From assembly GCA_964568365.1 (NCBI GenBank), contig CAZMQF010000064.1, positions 1 through 13,308 on the forward strand: a stretch of DNA of 13,308 nucleotides, written 5' to 3'. Shown piece after piece: positions 7,223-13,308 of the stretch. The notes under the pieces were generated by a model that saw only the letters and a program-made list of their open reading frames with translations, was not told the DNA's origin and searched no databases. This DNA comes from CAYLMG01 sp964568365 (GTDB lineage Bacteria > Planctomycetota > Phycisphaerae > Sedimentisphaerales > Anaerobacaceae). How positions within the stretch are numbered: position 1 is the first letter of the stretch; every line of letters begins with the position of its first letter. The position numbers and the translations under genes were made by a program.

Positions 7223-8293
7223 TTATCTCTTCAAGATTGTAACAGCCAGCAGCTTTTCTATCAAGTCTATAAACTGCTCTATTGCTGATGTGAATTGAAT
7301 CTGTATTTTCAAGAATGCCAGGGGCAGCCGGGCGGATGTTTCAAGATAGGCAATTTTATTCCAGTCTTTTTCGGTTGTAAGAACAATTTCTGAGTTCAGA
7401 GATTCTGCAGTCCTGCAGATTTGGTCTAAATCGCTCCGGCTGTAGCGGTGATGGTCGTTGAAAAATTTTGTTCCCGTCAGCTTTGCACCGAGGTTCTCGA
7501 TTAATCTCTGGAAGGACTCGGGATTTGCGATACCGCAAAAGGCATAGACTTTTTTACTTTGCAGTTTTTCTGCCGGTTGTTCGCTTCCATCTTTGTATTG
7601 AATTGAGACCGGTTGATGTATTGACCTTGCGATTGTGATGTTCGGCTTTATTTTCCGGATTGTGTTTTCTATTTTTTCAATTCTTTCGTCGGGCATTTTT
7701 TCACAGTGTGTGAGAACGACGGCATCCGCTCTCCTTAAACAGTTCAGCGGTTCCCGAAGCACACCTGCCGGCAGGATTTTGCCGTAACCGAAAGGCTGCG
7801 TCGCATCGATTGTCACTATGTCGAGCTCTCTGTCAAGCCTTCTGTGCTGGAAGCCGTCATCGAGGATGAGCAGTTTGCTGCCGAAGGTATTGACAGCAGT
7901 TTTTGCCCCGCTCAGGCGGTCGGGATTTACTATTATATCTGCATCGGGACAGTTGCTGGCGAGCAGCGCAGGTTCGTCTGTTTGAATATCGCGTGTCCCG
8001 GTTTTGTAGCCTCGGGTCAGGATGGCGGGATTAATGTTCTTATCCCGAAGAAAATTGTATAACCAGATAACCAGGGGAGTTTTACCCGTTCCGCCGGTTG
8101 TGATATTGCCGATGCTGATAACGACGGCTTGTACAGGTCGGCTCTTAAGCACTTCCTTGTCATATAGATAATTGCGAGCCCTTACCGCTGCGGAGTAGGG
8201 TACAGTTGCTGCTGACAATAAAAAACGCAGAACCGCTGCAGCAGAATCCCGCCTTTGCCCTGAAATCACCTGACGATAGTATTGCTGATTCAA
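7223..8293 (-). CDS. lpxK: Tetraacyldisaccharide 4'-kinase LpxK
   Basis: LpxK phosphorylates the 4' position of the tetraacylated disaccharide to make lipid IVA, at the cytoplasmic face of the inner membrane. The 356-residue length is typical. The Walker A P-loop is GNITTGGTGKTP (62-73). DDGFQHRRL (145-153) is the characteristic LpxK acid/QH segment, followed by PFGYGKILPAGVLREP (167-182), FFNDHHRY (277-284) and TEKD (307-310). A hydrophobic N-terminal segment around 17-38 probably gives membrane contact. The start is TTG, supported by a strong GAGAGG eight bases upstream. It is the first gene of the operon, about 32 bases after the predicted transcription start. Its presence shows that the host makes true lipid A. 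Confidence 0.96.
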   Translation of the reverse strand: MNQQYYRQVISGQRRDSAAAVLRFLLSAATVPYSAAVRARNYLYDKEVLKSRPVQAVVISIGNITTGGTGKTPLVIWLYNFLRDKNINPAILTRGYKTGTRDIQTDEPALLASNCPDADIIVNPDRLSGAKTAVNTFGSKLLILDDGFQHRRLDRELDIVTIDATQPFGYGKILPAGVLREPLNCLRRADAVVLTHCEKMPDERIEKIENTIRKIKPNITIARSIHQPVSIQYKDGSEQPAEKLQSKKVYAFCGIANPESFQRLIENLGAKLTGTKFFNDHHRYSRSDLDQICRTAESLNSEIVLTTEKDWNKIAYLETSARLPLAFLKIQIQFTSAIEQFIDLIEKLLAVTILKR

Positions 8294-8301
8294 TTATAGA
8301 G

Positions 8302-8307
8302 CCTCTC
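8302..8307 (-). promoter_or_regulatory. Ribosome binding site fixing the TTG start of lpxK
   Basis: On the minus strand GAGAGG stands eight bases before the TTG at 8293. It is one of the clearest ribosome binding sites in the window and supports a non-ATG start for lpxK. Confidence 0.7.
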
Positions 8308-8331
8308 AATTCTTTTCTTTTGTAAGGCTAA

Positions 8332-8360
8332 ATAGTAAATGGATGGGCAGAATTAGTCAA
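8332..8360 (-). promoter_or_regulatory. Sigma70-type promoter of the LPS operon (lpxK first)
   Basis: On the minus strand TTGACT (8360-8355) and TACTAT (8337-8332) are separated by exactly 17 bp, close to the vegetative consensus. Transcription should begin near 8325, giving a leader of about 32 bases before lpxK. No equally good promoter was noticed in the short gaps downstream, so this one probably drives all eight genes to plsY. Confidence 0.7.
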
Positions 8361-8368
8361 TTATAAAC

Positions 8369-8397
8369 AAAAAGGCTGCCGCACTGTTTTATGCGGC
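8369..8397 (-). other. Stand-alone hairpin with T tract upstream of the lpxK promoter
   Basis: On the minus strand GCCGCA (8397-8392) pairs with TGCGGC (8383-8378) across an 8-nt loop. After AGCC it runs into five T residues (8373-8369). It resembles a weak intrinsic terminator facing the LPS operon, but it lies outside both predicted transcripts. It could shield the lpxK promoter from antisense transcription out of the lexA region, or have no function. Confidence 0.3.
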
Positions 8398-8463
8398 TGG
8401 ATTGTCGGATTATCTCTTCGGTAGGAGGCAAAAAACACCGGCCTGAAAAAATTCATTTTTTTC

Positions 8464-8491
8464 TTGAAATATGGTCAAATGAACATATAAT
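8464..8491 (+). promoter_or_regulatory. Sigma70-type promoter of the lexA operon
   Basis: TTGAAA (8464-8469) and a perfect TATAAT (8486-8491) are spaced by 16 bp. Transcription should start near 8498, about 22 bases before the lexA ATG. This placement rules out the upstream in-frame starts at 8391 and 8490, since the ATG at 8490 overlaps the -10 box. Confidence 0.75.
8471..8486 (+). promoter_or_regulatory. Candidate LexA operator (SOS box) between -35 and -10 of lexA
   Basis: ATGGTCAAATGAACAT is a near-perfect 16-bp inverted repeat: six of eight base pairs match (ATG, TCA / TGA, CAT), with mismatches only at one symmetric pair and at the centre. It fills the promoter spacer, where a bound repressor would block RNA polymerase. 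The core TGGTC-AAAT-GAACA differs at one base from a TGTTC-N4-GAACA arrangement, which I recall as a LexA motif in Verrucomicrobia. Its function is inferred from position and symmetry. Confidence 0.6.
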
Positions 8492-8507
8492 GGAACCAAA
8501 GCTGTCT

Positions 8508-8512
8508 AAGGA
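8508..8512 (+). promoter_or_regulatory. Ribosome binding site fixing the lexA start
   Basis: AAGGA lies seven bases before the ATG at 8520, an ideal spacing. It supports this start over the two upstream in-frame candidates. Confidence 0.75.
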
Positions 8513-8519
8513 CAAAACT

Positions 8520-9137
8520 ATGGAACCGCTGACGCAAAAACAAAAACGCACGCTTGAATTTATTACGGACAGGCTGCGCGAAAACAGCCCGCCGAGCCAG
8601 AGGGAAATCGCCGGACATTTCGGCCTGACACAGAACGCCGCATACCAGCTCGTCCGCTACCTGAAGAAAAAAGGTTACCTCGCGGACACAGGCGGACACC
8701 GGGGACTGAGACTCTCTGAGCAGTATGTTAAAAAAATCCGGCACATCGAAGGCACGCCAATCGTTGGACGTGTTGCTGCGGGCCGGCCGAGCCTCGCAGA
8801 AGAAAATATCGAGGGCTATGTTCGGCCGGAAAGAATATTCGGGCGCGGCGAAAACGTCTTCATCCTGAAAGTTGCCGGTGACAGTATGGTTGATGAGGGT
8901 ATTATGGACGGCGATTTTGTCGTGGTCGAGCCCGCCGTGGAAATTAAAGACGGACAAATTGCGGTTGTTATGCTCGACGGTGAGGCAACGGTCAAAAAAA
9001 TATTTGTCCGGAGAAACCGGATAGCCCTGAAGCCTGCCAACAAAACCGCCGGATATAAAACCAGGTATATAAAACGAAGCGAGACAAATGCACGTATAAT
9101 CGGTAAGGTAATAAGCCGTTTCAAACTGCTTGGCTGA
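8520..9137 (+). CDS. lexA: LexA SOS repressor
   Basis: LexA represses DNA damage genes and cleaves itself when RecA filaments form. The chosen start gives 205 residues, against about 202 in E. coli. The N-terminal winged helix-turn-helix covers about 1-65 (PLTQKQKRTLEFI, then SQREIAGHFGLTQNAAYQL). The self-cleavage site is Ala87-Gly88 within VGRVAAGRP. The catalytic dyad is Ser122 in AGDSMVDEG and Lys159 in EATVKKIF, in the S24 peptidase domain. The start is set by AAGGA seven bases upstream and by the promoter at 8464-8491. It heads a plus-strand operon; the DUF72 gene follows after 12 bp. A near-palindrome inside its own promoter suggests autoregulation. All residues needed for repression and cleavage are present. 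Confidence 0.96.
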   Translation: MEPLTQKQKRTLEFITDRLRENSPPSQREIAGHFGLTQNAAYQLVRYLKKKGYLADTGGHRGLRLSEQYVKKIRHIEGTPIVGRVAAGRPSLAEENIEGYVRPERIFGRGENVFILKVAGDSMVDEGIMDGDFVVVEPAVEIKDGQIAVVMLDGEATVKKIFVRRNRIALKPANKTAGYKTRYIKRSETNARIIGKVISRFKLLG

Positions 9138-9149
9138 ATTGGCTGTAAA

Positions 9150-10010
9150 ATGACTGCTGAAATTTATATTGGAATCGCAGGCTGGTCGTATCCCGACTGG
9201 AATAGAATTGTCTATACGGACCCGAAGATTGACCAGCTCGAATTCGTAAGCGGCTTTGTCGATTGCATAGAGATTAACAGCACATTTTACGCACCGCCCC
9301 TTGAGAAAACTACCAAATCCTGGCTCGACAAGACCGCAAAAAGAAAGGATTTCTTCTTCACTGCAAAGCTGCACCGCAGCTTCACCCACGAAGCTAAAAT
9401 CGAGCCGGAAATGGTCAGGCAGTTTCACGCAGGCTTTGAGCCTATGCTCGATGCCGGAAAATTAAAACACCTGCTCGTACAGTTCCGGTACGATTTCGAC
9501 GATAGTCCGCAAAACCGTAAGCACCTCGCCGGCATCGCCGAAAACTTCGCTGACCTTTTCAATTTGGCGGTGGAGGTAAGGCATAAATCCTGGGAAAGGC
9601 CGGATGCCCTTGAATTTCTCGAACAGCTCGGCGTCACCGTCTGCAATCTCGATTACCCGACAACTTACAACTCGTTTGATTTGCAGCATTGCACCGTTGG
9701 AAAGGGCGGCTATTTCAGAATGCACGGCAGGAACATCGAAAACTGGTTCAGCAAAGCCGGCAGAGACCGGACTTACGATTATTACTACAACGAAACGGAG
9801 CTCAGCGGGATAAAGAGCAGAATCGATGAATTGTCAAAGGCCTGCGAATATCTCGTCGTTATCACCAACAACCATTACAGAGGTGCCGAGCTCGCAAACG
9901 CCCTCGAATTGAAATCTCTTGTGACAGGCCGCAAGCGAAAGGTCCCCGAAGGTCTTTTAAGGACGTACCCGCAGCTCGAAAAAATCGCGATAAAACAATC
10001 TTTGTTTTAA
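9150..10010 (+). CDS. DUF72 family TIM-barrel protein (YecE-like)
   Basis: This 286-residue protein belongs to the DUF72 (YecE) family, whose biochemical activity is not established. Family landmarks are GIAGWSY (8-14), EINSTFY (41-47), FFFTAKLHRSFTH (68-80), VEVRHKSW (141-148), YFRMHGRN (188-195) and NNHYRGAELANA (240-251). There is no signal peptide or membrane segment, so it should be cytoplasmic. Known structures of the family are TIM barrels, and similarity to endonuclease IV has led to a proposal of DNA binding for one member (TM1631), as I recall. It lies 12 bp after lexA and 15 bp before umuD on the same strand, with no promoter of its own evident, so it should be induced with the SOS response. 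Family membership is firm; a DNA repair role is inference from context. Confidence 0.92.
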   Translation: MTAEIYIGIAGWSYPDWNRIVYTDPKIDQLEFVSGFVDCIEINSTFYAPPLEKTTKSWLDKTAKRKDFFFTAKLHRSFTHEAKIEPEMVRQFHAGFEPMLDAGKLKHLLVQFRYDFDDSPQNRKHLAGIAENFADLFNLAVEVRHKSWERPDALEFLEQLGVTVCNLDYPTTYNSFDLQHCTVGKGGYFRMHGRNIENWFSKAGRDRTYDYYYNETELSGIKSRIDELSKACEYLVVITNNHYRGAELANALELKSLVTGRKRKVPEGLLRTYPQLEKIAIKQSLF

Positions 10011-10025
10011 TTACAGGATGGTGCA

Positions 10026-10457
10026 ATGGAAATGAGCGTTGACAAAATTTATCAGCCTGTATGCAGCGCTGAACACCATCAGCCTTTATTTATCGCTGAT
10101 GTCCCCGCGGGTTTCCCGTCGCCTGCCGCCGATTATGAGCAGGCCCCGCTCGATTTGAACAGGTATCTGGTTAAAAATCCGCCTGCAACGTTTTTCGTCA
10201 GGGCCGCCGGTGACTCGATGACCGGGGCAGGCATCCGGTGCGGTGACATCCTCGTTGTTGACAAAAGCATCGAGCCGGCGGATAAAAAAATCGTAATCGC
10301 CGTCGTAAACGGTGAGTTTACCGTCAAAAGAATAAGAATCGGAACGGGTAAAATAATACTGGAAGCTGAAAATGAGAACTACCAGAGCCAACAAATTACC
10401 GCAGATATGGAATTTGAGGTCTGGGGCGTGGTTACCACCGTCCTGCACAAATTATGA
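10026..10457 (+). CDS. umuD: UmuD-type self-cleaving subunit of DNA polymerase V
   Basis: UmuD is processed through RecA-stimulated self-cleavage to UmuD', which joins UmuC to form a translesion polymerase. The 143 residues match the family (139 in E. coli). The cleavage region GFPSPAADYEQ (29-39) is nearly identical to E. coli, but the scissile bond is Ala28-Gly29 where E. coli has Cys-Gly, making it LexA-like. The catalytic residues are Ser64 in AGDSM and Lys101 in GEFTVKRI. AGGA seven bases before the ATG at 10026 supports this start; an ATG two codons later is the alternative. Its end overlaps umuC by four bases (ATGA, 10454-10457), which suggests coupled translation. It should be under LexA control through the lexA promoter. 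Confidence 0.95.
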   Translation: MEMSVDKIYQPVCSAEHHQPLFIADVPAGFPSPAADYEQAPLDLNRYLVKNPPATFFVRAAGDSMTGAGIRCGDILVVDKSIEPADKKIVIAVVNGEFTVKRIRIGTGKIILEAENENYQSQQITADMEFEVWGVVTTVLHKL

Positions 10458-11710
10458 AACCGGTTTTTGCACTTGTCGATTGTAATAATTTTTATGTCTC
10501 CTGTGAGCGGGCTTTTAATCCCCGGCTCGCCGGCAGGCCGGTTGTCGTCTTGTCCAATAATGACGGCTGCATCGTCGCACGCTCTGATGAGGCAAAGGCT
10601 CTCGGTATCGCGATGGGCGTACCAGCCTTTGAGGTAGCGGACATACTCGAAAAAAATAATGTGCATATCCTCTCCTCCAACTACACCCTTTATGCTGATA
10701 TGTCCGACCGCGTAATGCAAACCCTCTCGGCGTTTACCCCCGAGATTGAAATTTATTCGATTGATGAGGCCTTTCTGAATCTGGCTGCCCTGTCGAAAAA
10801 TCCTATAGAATGCGCCCGCCGAATCAAGGCGACCGTCAAAAAATGGACTGCAATGCCTGTCTCAATCGGTATAGCGCACACAAAAACCCTCTCGAAAATC
10901 GCAAACAGAATCGCAAAAAAATCGCCGGATGCCGGCGGCGTCTTCGATTTGACAAGTGCCGGTGACATCGACGCTCTGTTGGGAACAATCGCCGTCGAGC
11001 ACATCTGGGGCGTCGGAATAAGGACCGCAATAAAACTAAAAAAGGCGAAAATCAAAACAGCCCTCGATTTGAAAAACGCCGACACCTACTGGATAAGAAA
11101 AAAATTCGGCGTCGTGGGACTGCGAACAGTATACGAGCTGAGAGGCGACGTCTGCTATTGTCTTGAGGAAAATCCACCGACCAAGAGACAAGTCGCCGTC
11201 TCCCGCTCATTCGGTGAGCCTGTCGATGACGTCGGGAAGCTCAAAGAGGCGGCAGCCGCATTCGCCGTGAGAGCCGGCGAAAAATTAAGGCAGGAAAAAC
11301 TGTTTGCGAACCTGATTTCAGTCTTTGTTACTACCAGCCCATTTATCAAAAACAAGTACTTCAACTCACAAACGGCTGCTTTTGAGGTCGCAACAAACGA
11401 TACGACGGAATTGATATGTACCGCCTGCCTGTGTGTTGAAAAGCTTTACCGGAAGGGGTGTTTGTTCAAAAAGTGCGGCGTTATTCTGCACAGCCTCGTA
11501 TCTGAAAACCAGATTCAGCACAATCTCTTCGACGCCGCCGACAGGGAAAAATCGAAACGTCTTATGCGCACCGTGGACCTTATCAATACCCGCTTCGAGG
11601 CCTCTCTTCATTGGGCGGCCGAGGGCCTTAAACAGCCCTGGCAGGTAAAATTCAAGAGACGTTCCAAAAGATTCACTACCGACTGGTCCGACCTGCTCGA
11701 AGTTGCATAA
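10454..11710 (+). CDS. umuC: Y-family translesion DNA polymerase UmuC
   Basis: UmuC is the catalytic subunit of the error-prone polymerase V. The 418 residues match the E. coli length of 422. The N-terminal catalytic motif is FALVDCNNFYVSCE (5-18) with Asp9 and the probable steric-gate Tyr14. The second metal motif is YSIDEAF (101-107) with Asp104 and Glu105. SIGIAHTKTLSKIANRIAKK (137-156) is the conserved finger/palm segment, followed by a helix-hairpin-helix region (IWGVGIRTAIKL, 184-195). A beta-clamp binding pentapeptide QHNLF lies at 355-359, matching QLNLF-type sites. The start overlaps the umuD stop by four bases. The paired umuD and the UmuC-type length and C-terminus distinguish it from DinB/Pol IV. 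It is the last gene of the lexA operon. Confidence 0.95.
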   Translation: MKPVFALVDCNNFYVSCERAFNPRLAGRPVVVLSNNDGCIVARSDEAKALGIAMGVPAFEVADILEKNNVHILSSNYTLYADMSDRVMQTLSAFTPEIEIYSIDEAFLNLAALSKNPIECARRIKATVKKWTAMPVSIGIAHTKTLSKIANRIAKKSPDAGGVFDLTSAGDIDALLGTIAVEHIWGVGIRTAIKLKKAKIKTALDLKNADTYWIRKKFGVVGLRTVYELRGDVCYCLEENPPTKRQVAVSRSFGEPVDDVGKLKEAAAAFAVRAGEKLRQEKLFANLISVFVTTSPFIKNKYFNSQTAAFEVATNDTTELICTACLCVEKLYRKGCLFKKCGVILHSLVSENQIQHNLFDAADREKSKRLMRTVDLINTRFEASLHWAAEGLKQPWQVKFKRRSKRFTTDWSDLLEVA

Positions 11711-11755
11711 CTTCAAAAACCGTCTGCTAAACTTTGCAATCTTGCGAGCAAGTTC

Positions 11756-11783
11756 TTGAAACTGAAAGCAATACGTGTACAAT
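11756..11783 (+). promoter_or_regulatory. Probable sigma70 promoter for the M20 peptidase gene
   Basis: TTGAAA (11756-11761) and TACAAT (11778-11783) are spaced by 16 bp, the same layout as the lexA promoter. Transcription would begin near 11790 and give a leader of about 68 bases. No match to the lexA operator is seen here, so the gene is probably not an SOS gene apart from read-through. Confidence 0.6.
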
Positions 11784-11800
11784 TACTGAAACGTTTGCGT

Positions 11801-11815
11801 GAATAAAATTTATTC
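11801..11815 (+). repeat. AT-rich perfect inverted repeat in the peptidase leader
   Basis: GAATAAA and TTTATTC flank a single A, a perfect 7-bp inverted repeat. It lies just downstream of the predicted transcription start (about 11790). The one-base centre suits a DNA-binding dimer better than an RNA hairpin. Its AT content makes chance occurrence plausible. Confidence 0.35.
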
Positions 11816-11857
11816 AAAACATATTTTGGATTATTGACTTCTTTACGGTGGAAAATT

Positions 11858-13216
11858 ATGGATGATAAGATACTTGGCTTTATAGAGCAGAATAAGAACC
11901 GTTTTCTTGATGAGCTCAAAACGCTCTTAAAAATTCCTTCTGTCAGCGCGGATTCAAAGTACAAAAATGATATAATTAGATGTGCTCAATGGCTCATAAA
12001 TCATCTAAGAGATTTAGGCCTTGATTCTCGTCTTATTGAAACCGCAGGCAATCCTATAGTTTATGCAGAAGCGAAAGGCGAGTCGGATAAAACGCTTCTT
12101 GTTTACGGCCACTATGACGTTCAGCCGCCGGACCCGCTCGACAAATGGCAAACCAGGCCTTTTGAGCCGACAATACGTGACGGCTTCATTTATGCCCGCG
12201 GTGCAACCGACGATAAGGGACAGCTCTTTGCACACCTCAAGGCCGTTGAAGCTCTGCAAAAAACCCGCGGCAAGCTGCCGTGCAGCATCATTTTTCTCTT
12301 CGAAGGTGAGGAGGAATGCGGCGGCGACAACCTCACCGATTACATCAAGGACAACAAAGATAATCTCAAGGCCGATGCCGTCGTCATTTCCGATACCGCT
12401 ATGTACGATGAAAACACGCCCGCTATAACCTATGCATTAAGGGGCATCCTCGCATTGGAGCTCAAAGTCACAACCGCTGTCGCTGATTTGCACTCAGGCG
12501 TCTTCGGTGGTGCAGCAGCCAATCCTGCCGTCGCTTTGTCCGGCATAATCTCAAAATGCTTTTCGCCTGAAGGCAAAGTTTTAATTCCGCATTTTTATGA
12601 TGATGTAAGGGACCTTGAAGAATGGGAAAAGGAAAATTTCAGAAAGCTCAACTTCGATGACAAAACTCTTTTAGAGCAAATCGGTGCGAAAAAGATTTTT
12701 GGTGACCCTGCCTTTTCGACTATCGAGCGGCTCTGGGCAAGGCCGACCTTTGATATCAACGGAATCTTCGGGGGCTACTCTGCCGAGGGTATGAAAACCA
12801 TCATACCGTCGTCTGCTTCTGCAAAGATTACAATCAGACTTGTCCCCGACCAGAATCCGCAAAAGGTTTTTGACATCACAGCCGCGCACTTAAAATCCCT
12901 CTGTCCTGATTATGCGGACATTGATATTCTCGGCCCAATCGCCGCCGCCGAGCCCGTAAGTTTCGATATTGAAAATCCCATGCTCAAGGCCGGCATCGCT
13001 GCCTTAAAGGCCGGCTTCGGCGCTGAGCCCGTCTATATACGCTGTGGCGGCTCCATCCCCGTCGTCAATACTTTTGTTCAGCAGCTTGATAAACCCGTTG
13101 TTCTGATGGGTTTCGGCCTCGATTCCGATGGCGCTCATTCGGTAAACGAAAAATTCAAAATCGATAACTTTATAAATGGAATTAAAACCTGCGTGCATTT
13201 ACTCACAAATATCTGA
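11858..13216 (+). CDS. M20 family metallopeptidase (carnosinase/CNDP-type dipeptidase)
   Basis: The 452-residue cytoplasmic protein is a di-zinc M20 peptidase that probably cleaves dipeptides. Expected metal ligands and catalytic residues are His85 in VYGHYDVQP, bridging Asp118 in GATDDKG, general base Glu151 and ligand Glu152 in FEGEEECGG, Asp179 in VVISDTAMYD and His427 in DGAHSVNEKF. The dimerisation (lid) domain lies between about 190 and 350 and includes LHSGVFGGAAANP (211-223). The ATG at 11858 is chosen over a TTG at 11834 because GGTGG stands at good distance and the extra residues look unrelated to the family. YGHYDVQP and LHSGVFGG are typical of the dipeptidase branch that includes carnosine dipeptidases, rather than ArgE or DapE. 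The gene has its own promoter after a 147-bp gap. Substrate is not known. Confidence 0.92.
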   Translation: MDDKILGFIEQNKNRFLDELKTLLKIPSVSADSKYKNDIIRCAQWLINHLRDLGLDSRLIETAGNPIVYAEAKGESDKTLLVYGHYDVQPPDPLDKWQTRPFEPTIRDGFIYARGATDDKGQLFAHLKAVEALQKTRGKLPCSIIFLFEGEEECGGDNLTDYIKDNKDNLKADAVVISDTAMYDENTPAITYALRGILALELKVTTAVADLHSGVFGGAAANPAVALSGIISKCFSPEGKVLIPHFYDDVRDLEEWEKENFRKLNFDDKTLLEQIGAKKIFGDPAFSTIERLWARPTFDINGIFGGYSAEGMKTIIPSSASAKITIRLVPDQNPQKVFDITAAHLKSLCPDYADIDILGPIAAAEPVSFDIENPMLKAGIAALKAGFGAEPVYIRCGGSIPVVNTFVQQLDKPVVLMGFGLDSDGAHSVNEKFKIDNFINGIKTCVHLLTNI

Positions 13217-13238
13217 GCTGAGAGTAATTGCAGAAATA

Positions 13239-13308
<70 letters not shown>

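Noticed and set aside
8411..8426. AGGAGG at 8423-8428 region as the ribosome binding site of a small leader peptide
   Set aside because: No start codon follows at a suitable distance, and the site lies upstream of the predicted lexA transcription start.
8391..8519. Upstream in-frame starts for lexA at 8391 and 8490
   Set aside because: They lie upstream of or within the promoter -10 box; the ATG at 8520 has an ideal ribosome binding site and gives the usual LexA length.
8475..9428. A 317-codon minus-strand open frame opposite lexA and the start of the DUF72 gene
   Set aside because: It is antisense to two well-supported genes, has no recognisable domain and is explained by their codon pattern.
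11741..11752. CTTG-CGAG-CAAG hairpin after umuC as a terminator
   Set aside because: The 4-bp stem is too short and lacks a following T tract; the end of the lexA operon transcript is not resolved.
11366..11782. A 138-codon minus-strand open frame over the end of umuC
   Set aside because: It is antisense to the conserved UmuC C-terminus with its clamp motif, and shows no family features.

Overview
This is a dense bacterial window with very little non-coding DNA and no sign of mobile elements, phage or CRISPR. The genes point to a Gram-negative (diderm) bacterium that makes a heptose-containing lipopolysaccharide (LPS). The moderate base composition, frequent weak ribosome binding sites, several TTG starts and a lexA promoter with a TGTTC-N4-GAACA-like operator fit the Planctomycetota/Verrucomicrobiota neighbourhood, possibly a Phycisphaerae-like lineage. 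That placement is inference only.

Left two thirds, minus strand (about 8340 down to 174): one long operon for LPS lipid A and inner core. It starts at a good promoter (-35 TTGACT, 17 bp, -10 TACTAT, 8332-8360). The order of transcription is lpxK (lipid A 4'-kinase), hldE (heptose kinase/adenylyltransferase), gmhA (sedoheptulose-7-phosphate isomerase), a gmhB-like phosphatase with an unusual membrane-anchored tail, a waaF-type heptosyltransferase, a WaaP-like LPS core kinase, a GT4 glycosyltransferase and finally plsY (acyl-phosphate:glycerol-3-phosphate acyltransferase). Genes are separated by 1-67 bp or overlap, and a hairpin with a T tract at 174-199 can end the transcript. Together they make ADP-heptose, finish lipid A, transfer heptose, phosphorylate and extend the core, and feed phospholipid synthesis. 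HldD, WaaC and WaaA are not in the window.

Right part, plus strand: a divergent SOS operon (8464-11710) with lexA, a DUF72 protein, umuD and umuC. The lexA promoter (TTGAAA, 16 bp, TATAAT) holds a 16-bp near-palindrome exactly between its -35 and -10, which looks like the LexA operator. No other promoter is evident before umuC, so the DUF72 gene probably belongs to the DNA damage response. After a 147-bp gap with its own promoter comes an M20-family dipeptidase, and a minus-strand tRNA-Arg(ACG) runs off the right edge. At the left edge the last 37 codons of an unidentified plus-strand gene converge on plsY.

The points most worth a second look are the DUF72 gene inside a LexA-controlled umuDC operon, the candidate operator, and the gmhB-like gene, which has lost most zinc ligands and gained a repeat linker and two membrane helices. 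No stretch over 300 bases lacks a gene; the largest gaps are 117-279, 8294-8519 and 11711-11857.
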